Positions 54,495 to 63,767 of a DNA stretch of 64,000 nucleotides are shown piece by piece. The first letter of the stretch is position 1; each line of letters begins with the position of its first letter. A model generated the notes under the pieces. The model was not told the DNA's origin. It searched no databases and was given only the letters and a program-made list of their open reading frames with translations. The translations under genes and the position numbers were made by a program. Source of the DNA: Magnetospirillum sulfuroxidans (GTDB lineage: Bacteria > Pseudomonadota > Alphaproteobacteria > Rhodospirillales > Magnetospirillaceae); assembly GCF_018224925.1 (NCBI RefSeq), contig NZ_JAGTUF010000008.1, positions 62,001 through 126,000 of the forward strand. Direction: 5' to 3'.

Positions 54495-54965
54495 TCAATA
54501 GGCCCACAAGGTGCCGGTGGCGCCAATGGCGGTGGTGAACAGGCCCAGCACCAAATTGATGACGACGACGTGGCGGATGCGGTTGAGCGAGCCGGCGGCC
54601 TTGGTGTGTTCTTCGGTATCGACGCGGCGTTTGAATGCCTGGAACGGGCCAAAATACAGATAGACGAAATTGGCGACCATGATCAGGCCGGTGATCTGCA
54701 TGATGTCGATATGAATGGCGCCGCCGGTAAAGCCGCCGCGATACCCCAGGAACAATACGCCATAGCCGGTGGCCAGCAGGGCGATGATGGATAGCCACAC
54801 CAAGGCGAAGAAGCGCGGCAGCACCCGCCGCCACAAGGCCAGACGCAAAGGCAGGGCCATGTCGGCCATGGCCGGGCGCAAAATGAAGTGTGCGAACAAC
54901 ATGCCGCCGACCCAAGCCAGGGAGGCGAGGGCATGGACGGCCAGGGCGAAAGCGTATGACAACAT
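54495..54965 (-). CDS. CopD-like membrane protein
   Basis: A 156-residue protein with four membrane helices (FALAVHALASLAWVGGMLFA; FFALVWLSIIALLATGYGVL; MQITGLIMVANFVYLYFGP; VVINLVLGLFTTAIGATG). Conserved His (HALASLAWVGGMLFAHF) are compatible with haem or copper binding. CopD/DUF2269-type families have this layout. Function unproven. Confidence 0.65.
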   Translation of the reverse strand: MLSYAFALAVHALASLAWVGGMLFAHFILRPAMADMALPLRLALWRRVLPRFFALVWLSIIALLATGYGVLFLGYRGGFTGGAIHIDIMQITGLIMVANFVYLYFGPFQAFKRRVDTEEHTKAAGSLNRIRHVVVINLVLGLFTTAIGATGTLWAY

Positions 54966-54977
54966 GGAGCGTTCCCT

Positions 54978-55619
54978 TTAAAGACCGAGCTTGGCGCCGA
55001 TTTCAGCGGCCAGGGCCTTGATTTCCTTGGTTGCGGTATGGCGCGGATTGCTTTCCGCCACGCCTTTGCCTTCCATCATCGAAGCGGCGAAGGCGACGCG
55101 GTTGCCAAGAACGGTTTCCGCCACCGGCATTTCGGCTTGCAAGATCTTGGCTTTGACCGCGTCCACCAGCTTACCCTTGGGCGGCGTACGATTAAAGACG
55201 ACGATGGCCGTGCTCTTTTCCTTTTTCGCCAGATCCAGCGTCGGTTGCGTCGCCCACAAATCCAACGGCGTCGGCTGCATGGGAACCAAGATCAGGTCGG
55301 CGGCGCGGACGGCGATACGGACGTCGGTTTCGGCATGGGGCGGGCTGTCGATCAAGATCAGGTCAAGATCACGTTTCATGCGGTCCAATTCGGTGGCCAG
55401 ACGCCAGCCCGAGGCCTGCAAGAAGGTGATGCCGCCGCCGGCTTCATCCACCAGCATCTTGCGCACCTCGAACCACATGGCCAACGATCCTTGCGGATCA
55501 ATGTCGACCACCCCGACCCGTTTGCCGGCCAGGGCGAAGGTCACGGCCAATTGGGCGGTGATGGTGCTTTTGCCGGCTCCGCCCTTTTGCTGGGCGACGG
55601 TAATAGCCTTGGCCGACAT
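54978..55619 (-). CDS. ParA-family ATPase
   Basis: A 213-residue deviant Walker A ATPase: QQKGGAGKST (about 10-19), DIDPQGSLAMW and LILIDSPPHAET. No ParB or parS is nearby, so it is probably an orphan ParA/MinD-like protein positioning some cargo rather than the chromosomal partition ATPase. ATG 55619 is chosen for its spacing from AAGGGG; ATG 55625 is an alternative. Confidence 0.85.
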   Translation of the reverse strand: MSAKAITVAQQKGGAGKSTITAQLAVTFALAGKRVGVVDIDPQGSLAMWFEVRKMLVDEAGGGITFLQASGWRLATELDRMKRDLDLILIDSPPHAETDVRIAVRAADLILVPMQPTPLDLWATQPTLDLAKKEKSTAIVVFNRTPPKGKLVDAVKAKILQAEMPVAETVLGNRVAFAASMMEGKGVAESNPRHTATKEIKALAAEIGAKLGL

Positions 55620-55712
55620 GCGCATGATCCCCTTGAAATTCACTTTGCCGATCAGGCTATCGGGTTTAGGCCATTTTGCAAGGGCGAGAACGTTTCAGCC
55701 CGGTTGCAGCGG

Positions 55713-56615
55713 TCATCGCGTCAACTCGGCGACCTGAAGCCACAGCGCCGGCGCGGTGGCCGTCACCAGCGCCAACGCCAGCCAACGCCAAGCCCGCTGA
55801 TGCCCGTGCGGCGTCGAGGCCTGTGCGGTGATATGCCATGACGCCGCCAAGGTGGGGCCGGTCAGCAGCAGGGCAAGGGTCAGGCCGTGGGGATACGCCT
55901 GCCCGGCGGCGAGAAAAAGTGCGGCGATTTGGGCCAAGATCATTCCCGCCGCCAACCGGGCCAAGGCGTTGGCGGCTAAAAGCCCGCGTCGCCGCATGCG
56001 GAAATAGCCCACCAGCACCACCAGCGTGGCGATCAAAGCCAGGGTGAAGATGATTCGGCTGAACAAAATCCGCAACAGCGCCTGCGAATAGGATTGGTGC
56101 ACGGCGCTGGACAAAAATTGCCCTTCCTCCGCCGGGAACAGTGGCGGGGCGCTGACCATCAGGACGGCGATGAAGGCGGCGATTGATCCGGCCACCAGCA
56201 GCCGGCGGCGGTCAAGCAGCAGGATCGGCAGCAAGCCAAGCACGGCGGCAGACGGTGTAACCCACAGGCTTAACCCGATGATGATCCCCACTAAGACACC
56301 GTGCCGATCCCGAGGCATGTCCGCTTGCGCCGCCGCCAAGGCGACGGCCAACACCAAGGCGGTGGCGACGATCAGCAGCGGCTCCGGCAGGGGGGGAAGG
56401 GGGAATTGCAGGGCGATCAGGGACAGGAAGGGCGCGGCCTGGGCCAAAAATGCGGGCAACGATCCGCTGATCCGGTGAAAGGCCCGCCCCAGCAGGAACA
56501 GGGCGACACCGACCAGCGGATAGACCCCAAGCCATGACGGCGGGCGGGCGGCCAGCAAGGCGGCGAAAGCCAACGGCAAAATCCACAGGGAAAGGCTGGT
56601 CTGGCGGTTGGTCAT
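55713..56615 (-). CDS. unknown polytopic membrane protein
   Basis: A 300-residue protein with 8-9 hydrophobic helices (SLWILPLAFAALLAARPPSW, LLIVATALVLAVALAAA, IFTLALIATLVVLVGYF and others). It lacks recognisable catalytic motifs. Divergent from uppP. Could be a transporter or glycolipid-related protein; no evidence to decide. Confidence 0.6.
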   Translation of the reverse strand: MTNRQTSLSLWILPLAFAALLAARPPSWLGVYPLVGVALFLLGRAFHRISGSLPAFLAQAAPFLSLIALQFPLPPLPEPLLIVATALVLAVALAAAQADMPRDRHGVLVGIIIGLSLWVTPSAAVLGLLPILLLDRRRLLVAGSIAAFIAVLMVSAPPLFPAEEGQFLSSAVHQSYSQALLRILFSRIIFTLALIATLVVLVGYFRMRRRGLLAANALARLAAGMILAQIAALFLAAGQAYPHGLTLALLLTGPTLAASWHITAQASTPHGHQRAWRWLALALVTATAPALWLQVAELTR

Positions 56616-56726
56616 GGTGTCGGTGTAGCGCAGCTTTGCCCGCGGAAGCAAGGCGGCCAAGGCAATCCTTGCCAGCGGGGGGCGGGGGAGGGCATGATCC
56701 GCCCGCCTTCATTGCCGGTGGATGAG

Positions 56727-57524
56727 ATGGAAACCATTCTGCAAGCCTTGCTGTTGGGAATTGTCGAGGGATTGACCGAATTCCTGCCGGTTTCCTCGAC
56801 CGGTCATTTGATTTTGCTGGGTGATTTGCTGGGATTCCAAGGTCCGCCGGGCAAGAGCTTCGAGATCGTCATCCAGCTTGGCGCCATCTTGGCCGTCTGC
56901 GTGGTCTATTGGCAGCGCCTGTGGGGGGCGGCGGCCGGCGCGATGACGGATGCCCGTTCCCGTGCCTTCATCCGCAATATCTTGGTCGGCTTTCTGCCGG
57001 CCATGGTGGTCGGTGTCCTGGCCTATAAGCACATCCGCGCCTTGCTTGATTCCCCCATCGTGGTGGCGGTGGCGCTGGTGGTCGGCGGTGTGCTGATCTT
57101 GGTGCTGGAGCGGGTCAACAAGCACCCGCGCTTTCATGCGGTCGAGGATTTCCCGACGTCCTTGTCGTTGAAGGTCGGGATCTTCCAGTGCTTGGCCATG
57201 GTGCCGGGGGTGTCGCGTTCGGGGGCCACCATCATGGGGGCGTTGCTGGTCGGTGTCGATCGCAAGGCGGCGGCTGAATTTTCATTCTTCCTGGCCATCC
57301 CCACCATGTTGGGGGCGACGGTTTATTCGCTTTATAAGAATTGGGCCGATCTGTCGTTCGACAATGCCGGGCTGATCGCCATCGGCTTTGTCGCCGCTTT
57401 CATCGCCGCCTTATTGGTGGTGCGCACCGCCATCGGCCTGATCATCCGTCACGGCTTCGCCCCCTTCGCCTGGTACCGGATCGCTTTCGGCGGCGTCATG
57501 CTGGCCGTACTGCTGAGCCGCTAA
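56727..57524 (+). CDS. uppP: undecaprenyl-diphosphatase
   Basis: A 265-residue BacA/UppP membrane phosphatase that recycles the lipid carrier for peptidoglycan. Signatures EGLTEFLPVSSTGHLIL (about 13-29) and PGVSRSGATIMGALL (about 160-174) are intact, with about 8 TM helices. ATG at 56727 gives the standard METILQALLLGIVEGLTE start. Confidence 0.94.
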   Translation: METILQALLLGIVEGLTEFLPVSSTGHLILLGDLLGFQGPPGKSFEIVIQLGAILAVCVVYWQRLWGAAAGAMTDARSRAFIRNILVGFLPAMVVGVLAYKHIRALLDSPIVVAVALVVGGVLILVLERVNKHPRFHAVEDFPTSLSLKVGIFQCLAMVPGVSRSGATIMGALLVGVDRKAAAEFSFFLAIPTMLGATVYSLYKNWADLSFDNAGLIAIGFVAAFIAALLVVRTAIGLIIRHGFAPFAWYRIAFGGVMLAVLLSR

Positions 57525-57590
57525 ACCGTGATGCCTCAAATGTGCATCATGGTTTAGCCTTCATCATTTTCCCTCGCCGGGCGCGCCGCT

Positions 57591-58196
57591 CTAAATCAGA
57601 TCCACCACCTTGCCGCCGATGTGGATTTGCGCCCGCAAGGCCGGGCCGGCATTGGCGATGGCGACGCTGTCGACCAAGCCCAACGGGGTCAGTTCTGTGC
57701 GCAGGCGGTGGGCGTCGTCATGGGCCAGGGTCAGACGTTTCAGCCGTAAGCCATGATCGGGCAGGCGGTTGCATGGATGACCGCCCTCTTGCCATTGGAT
57801 CAAGGCGGGGATGGTGCCGTTCAAAGGCGGTATTCCATCGACGGGGCCGGCGAAACGCCAGCGAAAATCCGCGCGCTCCATGCTCAGCACCCGGTAATCA
57901 TCGGGGCACAGCCGCTCGATGGATTGGGTGCGGACCACCCAATGAACCAACCGGGGAACGCCGCTGAACTGATCCAGTCCGAACCAGCGCGGCTGTGGCG
58001 GTGGCGGCGCCTGGGGATCAATGCTGATCACTTCCAGATAGCAATCCGGGCCAAGCGATAAAACGGCGTTGTGAGTCCCCATGCGGGGATGCTGGCCGCC
58101 CAGGGTCGGGGCCGTTCCCAGGCGTTGGCTAATGTGGCTGATGCCTTCCGACAAGGTGCGGGCGGCGACCACCAGATGGTCCAATTGGCAAGTCAT
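57591..58196 (-). CDS. VOC-superfamily (glyoxalase-like) protein
   Basis: A 201-residue protein. LDHLVVAARTLSEGISHISQ at the start, GTHNAVLSLGPDCYLEVISI and the later LKRLTLAHDDAHRLRTEL fit glyoxalase-like domain PF13468. The substrate is unknown. It is downstream of actP on the same strand, separated by a terminator. Confidence 0.8.
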   Translation of the reverse strand: MTCQLDHLVVAARTLSEGISHISQRLGTAPTLGGQHPRMGTHNAVLSLGPDCYLEVISIDPQAPPPPQPRWFGLDQFSGVPRLVHWVVRTQSIERLCPDDYRVLSMERADFRWRFAGPVDGIPPLNGTIPALIQWQEGGHPCNRLPDHGLRLKRLTLAHDDAHRLRTELTPLGLVDSVAIANAGPALRAQIHIGGKVVDLI

Positions 58197-58216
58197 GCGT
58201 CAGCTTAAAAGAAAAA

Positions 58217-58240
58217 GGCCGCCGGGGATACCCGGCGGCC
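58217..58240 (-). terminator. terminator of the actP gene
   Basis: On the minus strand: GGCCGCCGGG-TATC-CCCGGCGGCC followed by TTTTTCTTTT. A strong intrinsic terminator. Confidence 0.85.
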
Positions 58241-58268
58241 AAGTTTTTGAACGCGTGTGGCGCAGCCC

Positions 58269-59950
58269 TTAGTGGGCGGCGGCACCTTCGGCGCCCAGAC
58301 CGGTTTCGGACCGGATCGCCATGGCGTCGTACTGAGCCCGCTCGGCATCAGCCTGCGCGCTGGTATCCAGCTTGGAGAACAACCAGCAACCGAAGAAAGC
58401 GGCCGGCATGGTGAACAAGGTCGGATACACGAACGGGAAGATGGGTTCGGCGAAGTGGAAGCTCGACACCCAGACAACCTTGGACAAGATCACGCAGCCC
58501 ACCGAGCCGACGAGGCCGATGTAACCGCCGATGACGGCGCCCTTGGTGGTCAAGCTCTTCGAGAACATGGCCATCACCAGCACCGGGAAGGTGGCGGAGG
58601 CGGCAATGGAGAAGGTCAAGGCGACGATGAACGCCACGTTCTGCTTTTCGAAGATGATGCCCAAGATCACGGCGATGACGCCCAGACCCAAGGAAGCGAT
58701 CTTCGAAACCATGACTTCGCTGCCTTCGGTGGTGCGCCCACGGGCGATCACGTTGGCATAAAGGTCATGCGAGATAGCCGAGGCGCCGGCCAGGGTCAGA
58801 CCCGACACCACCGCCAGGATGGTGGCGAAGGCCACGGCCGAGATGAAGCCCAGGAACAGATCGCCGCCGATGGCGTGCGCCAGCCAGATGGCGGGCATGT
58901 TGCCGCCGCCCTTAAGGGCCAGACCGCCCTTGGCAACGTCCAGGTACTGCGGATCGGTGGCCACCAGGGTGATGGCGCCGAAACCGATGATGAAGGTCAG
59001 GATGTAGAAGTAACCGATGAAACCGGTGGCGTAGAAGACCGACTTGCGGGCTTCCTTGGCGTTCGGCACGGTGAAGAAGCGCATGAGGATATGCGGCAGG
59101 CCGGCGGTGCCGAACATCAGGGTCAGACCCAGCGAGATGGCGTCGACCGGATTGGTCACCAACGAGCCGGGAGCCATGATGGCCAGCTTCTTCGGGTGAA
59201 TTTCAACCGCCTTGGCGAACAGGGCCTCGAACGAGAAGCCGAAATGCGACATCACGCCCAAAGCGATGAAGGTGGCGCCGCCCAACAGCAGGCAGGCCTT
59301 GATGATCTGCACCCAGGTGGTCGCGGTCATGCCGCCGAAGGTCACATAGACCATCATCAGCGCGCCGACGACAATCACGGCGATGATGTAGTCGAGGCCA
59401 AACAACAGCTTGATCAGCTGGCCGGCGCCGACCATCTGGCCGATCAGGTAGAAGATGACGACGATCAGCGCGCCGGAAGCGGCGAAAACGCGGACCGGGC
59501 CCTGCGCCAGACGATAGCTGGCAACGTCGGCGAAGGTGAACTTGCCCAGGTTGCGCAGACGTTCGGCGATCAGGAACAAGATGATCGGCCAGCCGACCAG
59601 CCAACCCACCGAGAAGATCAGGCCGTCAAAGCCCGAGCCGTAAACCAGGGCGGAAATACCCAGGAACGACGCCGCCGACATGTAGTCGCCAGCGATGGCC
59701 ATACCATTTTGGAAGCCGGTGATGCCGCCGCCGGCAGTGTAGAAATCGGCGGCGGTCTGTTCCGCTTGGAGGCCCAATAGGTGATGCCCAGGGTCATGCC
59801 GACGAAGATCGCGAACATGACGACGGCGTGCCAGTTGGTGGCTTGCTTTTCCACATTGCCGAGATCGGCGCCTGCGGCGTAAGCGGCGGTTGCGGCCAAG
59901 GTCCCGCCAATGGCGAGAGCGGCCGCGAGAGCGAACTTAGTGATGTTCAT
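58269..59950 (-). pseudogene. actP: cation/acetate symporter with an apparent frameshift
   Basis: Sodium:solute symporter family (SLC5). The N-terminus ([16 protein letters not shown]..., signal-like, then [19 protein letters not shown]) starts at 59950. The main part ([20 protein letters not shown] to the C-terminus) is in another frame. They meet near 59755-59770, where one base appears missing in AAGCGGAACAGACC: KR should run into [10 protein letters not shown]. All other regions are intact over about 500 residues, so it is either a very recent mutation or a sequencing error. It overlaps the DUF485 gene by one base, the usual yjcH-actP arrangement. Confidence 0.8.
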
Positions 59951-60279
59951 CAGCGGGCTTCCTCGAGAATCTGGCGGTTCAGTTCGTCGAACTCGGTATT
60001 GGCGCGGCGGACATAGATGCCGGTCAGCACGATGGCCGACAGGATCACGCCCACGCCGATGGGGAAGCCGACGGTGGTGACGCCGCCCGACAGCGAAGTG
60101 CCCAAAAAGGCCTTGCCATAGGCGATGAGCAAGATGAAGCCGGCATAGATGCTCAGCATAATGGCCGACAACAGCCACGCAAACGCACGGCGCTTGCTGA
60201 CCAATTCCTTGAACTTAGGATTATTGGCGATTTTCACATGCGCAGCGGCATGAATGTTCACATTCGGTGCTTGTGCCAC
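59950..60279 (-). CDS. DUF485 family membrane protein (YjcH-like)
   Basis: A 109-residue protein with two membrane helices ([20 protein letters not shown] and [20 protein letters not shown]) and [13 protein letters not shown] at the C-terminus. This family always accompanies acetate/cation symporters and is presumed to support them. It overlaps actP at 59950. Confidence 0.9.
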   Translation of the reverse strand: MAQAPNVNIHAAAHVKIANNPKFKELVSKRRAFAWLLSAIMLSIYAGFILLIAYGKAFLGTSLSGGVTTVGFPIGVGVILSAIVLTGIYVRRANTEFDELNRQILEEAR

Positions 60280-60761
60280 TTTGACCCTCCGCTATTTTAC
60301 CGCCCCGTTTGGGGTCGGTTTGTTGTTTTGTGGGCCGTTGTTCGACCCGCTTTTTGTTCCCCTGCATCTGGCTGTGGGCACCCATGCGAACATGGTATGA
60401 CCCCAACGCTTGCGGGAAGGTTCCGACGTCATTAACATCCGACTACATTGCCGTCAACTGCGCTTGCGTAGCAGGGTTGAATTATTTGCATAGCGGCAGG
60501 GGGTGGGAAAGCTGCGCTAGTTTAGCATTTTCGTTGTTTGCCAGACGGTAAGTGCATCCATCTTTCATTTTCAAATAAGACATCAGGTGTTGCGTTGTCA
60601 TCTTATGGTGGACGATGCCTATGCTTTTATATTTTACTATTATTCGTTAGTCAGTTTTCTCCTGCGACACTTTCGGGTAGGCTTTGGTGCCGCGCTCTGA
60701 CCTTTATCCCGACATGGTTGTTATAGAGATCGCGCTTGTTTGCAATTTGGATGAATTTGCA
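60280..60761. other. intergenic promoter region
   Basis: A 480-base divergent region between the DUF485 gene and the CBS/DUF294 gene. From about 60540 to 60670 it is AT-rich and likely holds the promoter of the plus-strand gene. No convincing operator motif was found. In-frame codons exist from 60684, so the exact start of the next gene is uncertain. Confidence 0.5.
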
Positions 60762-62201
60762 ATGAATGATGTCGCCGCTTTGGCTCGAATCGACAGCTTT
60801 CCCTATCGCCATCGCCTGCACGAGGTCATGAGCACGCCAGTCCTGACCGGTCCCGAGGACCTGTCGCTGACCGATGCCATTCACCGCATGTACGAATCGC
60901 GGGTTTCGTCGATCATCGGCGTCGATGCGCTTGGACGGGCCTTGGGCATCTTGACCGAACGCGACTTGCTGCGGATCTTGTCCAATGATGGCGCCGCCGG
61001 GTTGAACGCCACCTTGGGGCAGATCATGACCCGACCGGTGGCGGCGGTGCCCAGCGACGCCTTTGTCTATGTGGCGTTGGGCAAGATGACCCGCTTGGGC
61101 TTGCGGCATTTGGTGGTGGTCGATCGCGACCGTCGGCCCATCGGCATGGTGACCGGCCGCGCTTTGTTGAAGGTGCGGGCCAACGATGCCCTGGTCATCG
61201 GCGATTCGGTCCATGAAGCCCGTGGTCCCGAGGACATGGCCGCCGCCATGGCGGCGTTGCCCGGCCTGGCCCGCTCGCTGTTGGCCGAAGGGGTGTCGGC
61301 GCGGGGGATTTCCTCGGTCATCGCCTTGGTCATCCGCGATTTGACCGCGCGCGCCACCGAACTGGCCGAAATTTCCATGGCCGAAGATGGCTGGGGCAAG
61401 GCGCCGGCCGCTTACGCCATGTTGGTGTTGGGATCGGGTGGACGCGGCGAAAGCTTGCTGGTGTTCGATCAGGACAATGCCATCGTCCATCGCGGGACCA
61501 CCGCCGATGACGTCTGGTTCGCCGAATTGGGCAAGCGCGTCAACGAGACGCTTAATCAGGCCGGCATTCCGTTTTGTGACGGCGGCGTCATGGCGCGCGA
61601 GCCGAAATGGCGGAAAAGCCTGGAGGAATGGAAGGACGAGGTTCACCAATGGGTGTTCTCGCTGGAAAACCAGACGGTGATGTATTGCGATATCTTTTTT
61701 GACTTCCAGCCGGTCTGGGGCGACGGCGAACTGGCCGAGGAACTGCGGAGCTGGGCCATCGACAAGGCCTCGCAATCGGCTTTCTTCATGCAATACCTGG
61801 CCCAGCACGTGGCCAAGATGGAGGTGTCGCTGACGCTGTGGGGCGGCTTCATCACCAAGAACGGTCGCCTGAACGCCAAGAAGTTCGGGCTGTTGCCGCT
61901 GGTTTCGGCGGCGCGCTTCCGCGCCATCCGCGCCCATGTTCTGGCCACCGGCACCGACGAGCGTTATACCGCCGTCAAGGACATGGAATTGATGCACGAG
62001 GATGATTGGCGTGATTTTCTGGAAATCCGCGAAATCGTCTTCCGCGTCATGCTGGACCAGCAATTGGCCGATCTCGCCGCCGGTATCGCCCCTTCGGCCA
62101 GTATTGACCCCAAGCGTCTTCCCAAGCAAATGCGTGAACGCTTGCGCTGGGCTTTCAAGCGCCTGCGCACGCTGAAATACATTTGCGGCGTCGCCGGCTG
62201 A
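60762..62201 (+). CDS. CBS-domain and DUF294 nucleotidyltransferase-like protein
   Basis: A 479-residue protein from the ATG at 60762 (earlier in-frame starts at 60714 and 60684 are possible). Two CBS domains (EVMSTPVLTGPEDLSLTDAI and QIMTRPVAAVPSDAFVYVAL) precede the DUF294 GlnD-like nucleotidyltransferase with GSGGRGESLLVFDQDNAIV and a helical substrate-binding domain. Genes of this type are often next to acetate permease genes; a regulatory role by nucleotide sensing is inferred. Confidence 0.85.
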   Translation: MNDVAALARIDSFPYRHRLHEVMSTPVLTGPEDLSLTDAIHRMYESRVSSIIGVDALGRALGILTERDLLRILSNDGAAGLNATLGQIMTRPVAAVPSDAFVYVALGKMTRLGLRHLVVVDRDRRPIGMVTGRALLKVRANDALVIGDSVHEARGPEDMAAAMAALPGLARSLLAEGVSARGISSVIALVIRDLTARATELAEISMAEDGWGKAPAAYAMLVLGSGGRGESLLVFDQDNAIVHRGTTADDVWFAELGKRVNETLNQAGIPFCDGGVMAREPKWRKSLEEWKDEVHQWVFSLENQTVMYCDIFFDFQPVWGDGELAEELRSWAIDKASQSAFFMQYLAQHVAKMEVSLTLWGGFITKNGRLNAKKFGLLPLVSAARFRAIRAHVLATGTDERYTAVKDMELMHEDDWRDFLEIREIVFRVMLDQQLADLAAGIAPSASIDPKRLPKQMRERLRWAFKRLRTLKYICGVAG

Positions 62202-62203
62202 CC

Positions 62204-63007
62204 ATGAAGGGCCGCGTTCTCATCGTCGCCGGCTCCGATTCCGGTGGGGGAGCTGGCATTCAGGCGGATATCAAGGCGGTTTCCGCCTTGGGGGGCTACG
62301 CCGCCACCGCCATTTCCGCCCTGACGGCGCAAAACACCCAAGGGGTGTTCGCCATCCATGCGGTGCCGCCGGCCTTTGTCCGTCAACAGATGGAACTGGT
62401 GCTTGATGATATCGGCGCCGATTGCGTCAAAACCGGCATGCTGGCCAGTGTTGCCATCATCGAGGCGGTGGCCGCCAGCCTGGACAGCCATGCCACGGGC
62501 GTGAAGCTGGTGGTCGATCCGGTGATGGTGGCCAAGGGGGGGGCGTCGCTTTTGGCCGATGATGCGGCACGGGCCATGATTGATCTGCTGGTGTGCCGTG
62601 CCGCCCTTATCACCCCCAACATCCCCGAGGCCGAAGTGTTGCTGGGCCGCCCCATCGCCGGGGTGGCGGCGATGGAGGCGGCGGCGCGCGACCTGCTGGC
62701 CCTGGGCTGTGGCGCCGTGTTGCTGAAGGGCGGTCATCTGGAAGGTGACGATCTGGTGGATGTTCTGGTTCAGCCCCAGGGGGTGACACGCTTTGCCAGT
62801 CGCCGCATCGCCACCACCTCGACCCATGGCACCGGCTGCACCTTGGCCTCGGCCATTGCCTGCGGCCTCGCCCAAGGCATGGATCTGGCGGCGGCGGTGG
62901 GGCGTGGCCGCGTTTACGTGCGCCGCGCCATTGAAACCGCCCCCGGCCTGGGGCGAGGCCATGGCCCGCTCAATCATCTGCATGCCATCGGCGCGTACGA
63001 ATGGTGA
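62204..63007 (+). CDS. thiD: hydroxymethylpyrimidine/phosphomethylpyrimidine kinase
   Basis: A 267-residue ribokinase-fold enzyme that phosphorylates HMP and HMP-P in thiamine synthesis. GSDSGGGAGIQADIKA at the N-terminus, LVVDPVMVAKGG, TPNIPEAEVLLG and the catalytic STHGTGCTLASAIA are present. Starts 2 bases after the CBS/DUF294 stop and overlaps the glycosyltransferase gene by 7 bases. Confidence 0.93.
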   Translation: MKGRVLIVAGSDSGGGAGIQADIKAVSALGGYAATAISALTAQNTQGVFAIHAVPPAFVRQQMELVLDDIGADCVKTGMLASVAIIEAVAASLDSHATGVKLVVDPVMVAKGGASLLADDAARAMIDLLVCRAALITPNIPEAEVLLGRPIAGVAAMEAAARDLLALGCGAVLLKGGHLEGDDLVDVLVQPQGVTRFASRRIATTSTHGTGCTLASAIACGLAQGMDLAAAVGRGRVYVRRAIETAPGLGRGHGPLNHLHAIGAYEW

Positions 63008-63753
63008 GGTCCCGGCTTACCGCCCATGTCATTCATCTCCGTCGGCGGGAGGACCGGAAAGAGCGTTTCTTGCGCTGGAATGCCGGTCATGCGGTGGAGT
63101 GGCATTGGCATGATGCGGTCGAAGCCGCCGCCGTGGATCGTCAGGATGGCGAATTGTTGTCCTCGCCTGATCTGGCGGTCGACGACGCCGTCATCGCCAC
63201 CGCGATGTCCCACCGCCGGCAATGGCGGCAATGCGTGGCCGACGACGCGCCGCGCCTGATCTTCGAGGATGACGCCTGCGCCCGCCATGGTTTCGAGCCG
63301 TTGCTAAGCCGGGGGCTGGCCGGCTTGTCCGCCGCCGATCTGATCTTTTTTGGCTGCAATACGGATGCGGAGCTGATGCTGGAATTGCCGGATCGGCTGT
63401 TTTCGTATGTGGTCTTCGGCAATGCCGCCCATGCCAGCCCCGGCTATTTCGACGCCTTCGCCAAGACCGCGCCGCCATGTTCGCCGCCGATTCTTTATCA
63501 GGCCTATCTGACCTGGGGCTTGCTGGCCTATGCGGTGTCGCCGGCGGGGGCGGCCAAGCTGCTCCGGGAATGCTTTCCCCTGCGTCCGGTCACCGTCGAT
63601 TTGTTTCAGCACGGCCGCAAGGTGGAAAGCATGGCCATTGACGCTATGCTGAACGCGGCCATGCAACGGGGGGCGGTGCGGGCGCTGACATGCTTTCCGC
63701 CCTTGGTCATCGGCCCCAATGCCGATTCCGATCTGGATGCGCGCAAGGGATAG
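63001..63753 (+). CDS. glycosyltransferase family 25 protein
   Basis: A 250-residue protein. HVIHLRRREDRKERFLRW is the family's N-terminal signature (IxLxRRxDR), a DxD-like motif is in RLIFEDDACAR, and SPAGAAKLL follows. It probably adds a sugar to lipopolysaccharide or a protein. Coupled by overlap to thiD, which is functionally unrelated. Confidence 0.82.
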   Translation: MVRSRLTAHVIHLRRREDRKERFLRWNAGHAVEWHWHDAVEAAAVDRQDGELLSSPDLAVDDAVIATAMSHRRQWRQCVADDAPRLIFEDDACARHGFEPLLSRGLAGLSAADLIFFGCNTDAELMLELPDRLFSYVVFGNAAHASPGYFDAFAKTAPPCSPPILYQAYLTWGLLAYAVSPAGAAKLLRECFPLRPVTVDLFQHGRKVESMAIDAMLNAAMQRGAVRALTCFPPLVIGPNADSDLDARKG

Positions 63754-63767
63754 CAAGGGGAGAGGTG

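Noticed and set aside
54978-55619. Chromosome-partition parA
   Set aside because: No ParB, parS or origin-linked genes nearby; more likely an orphan ParA/MinD-type ATPase.
58257-59780. Plus-strand open frame over actP
   Set aside because: Shadow of the symporter gene; the minus strand has the conserved membrane protein and a matching terminator.
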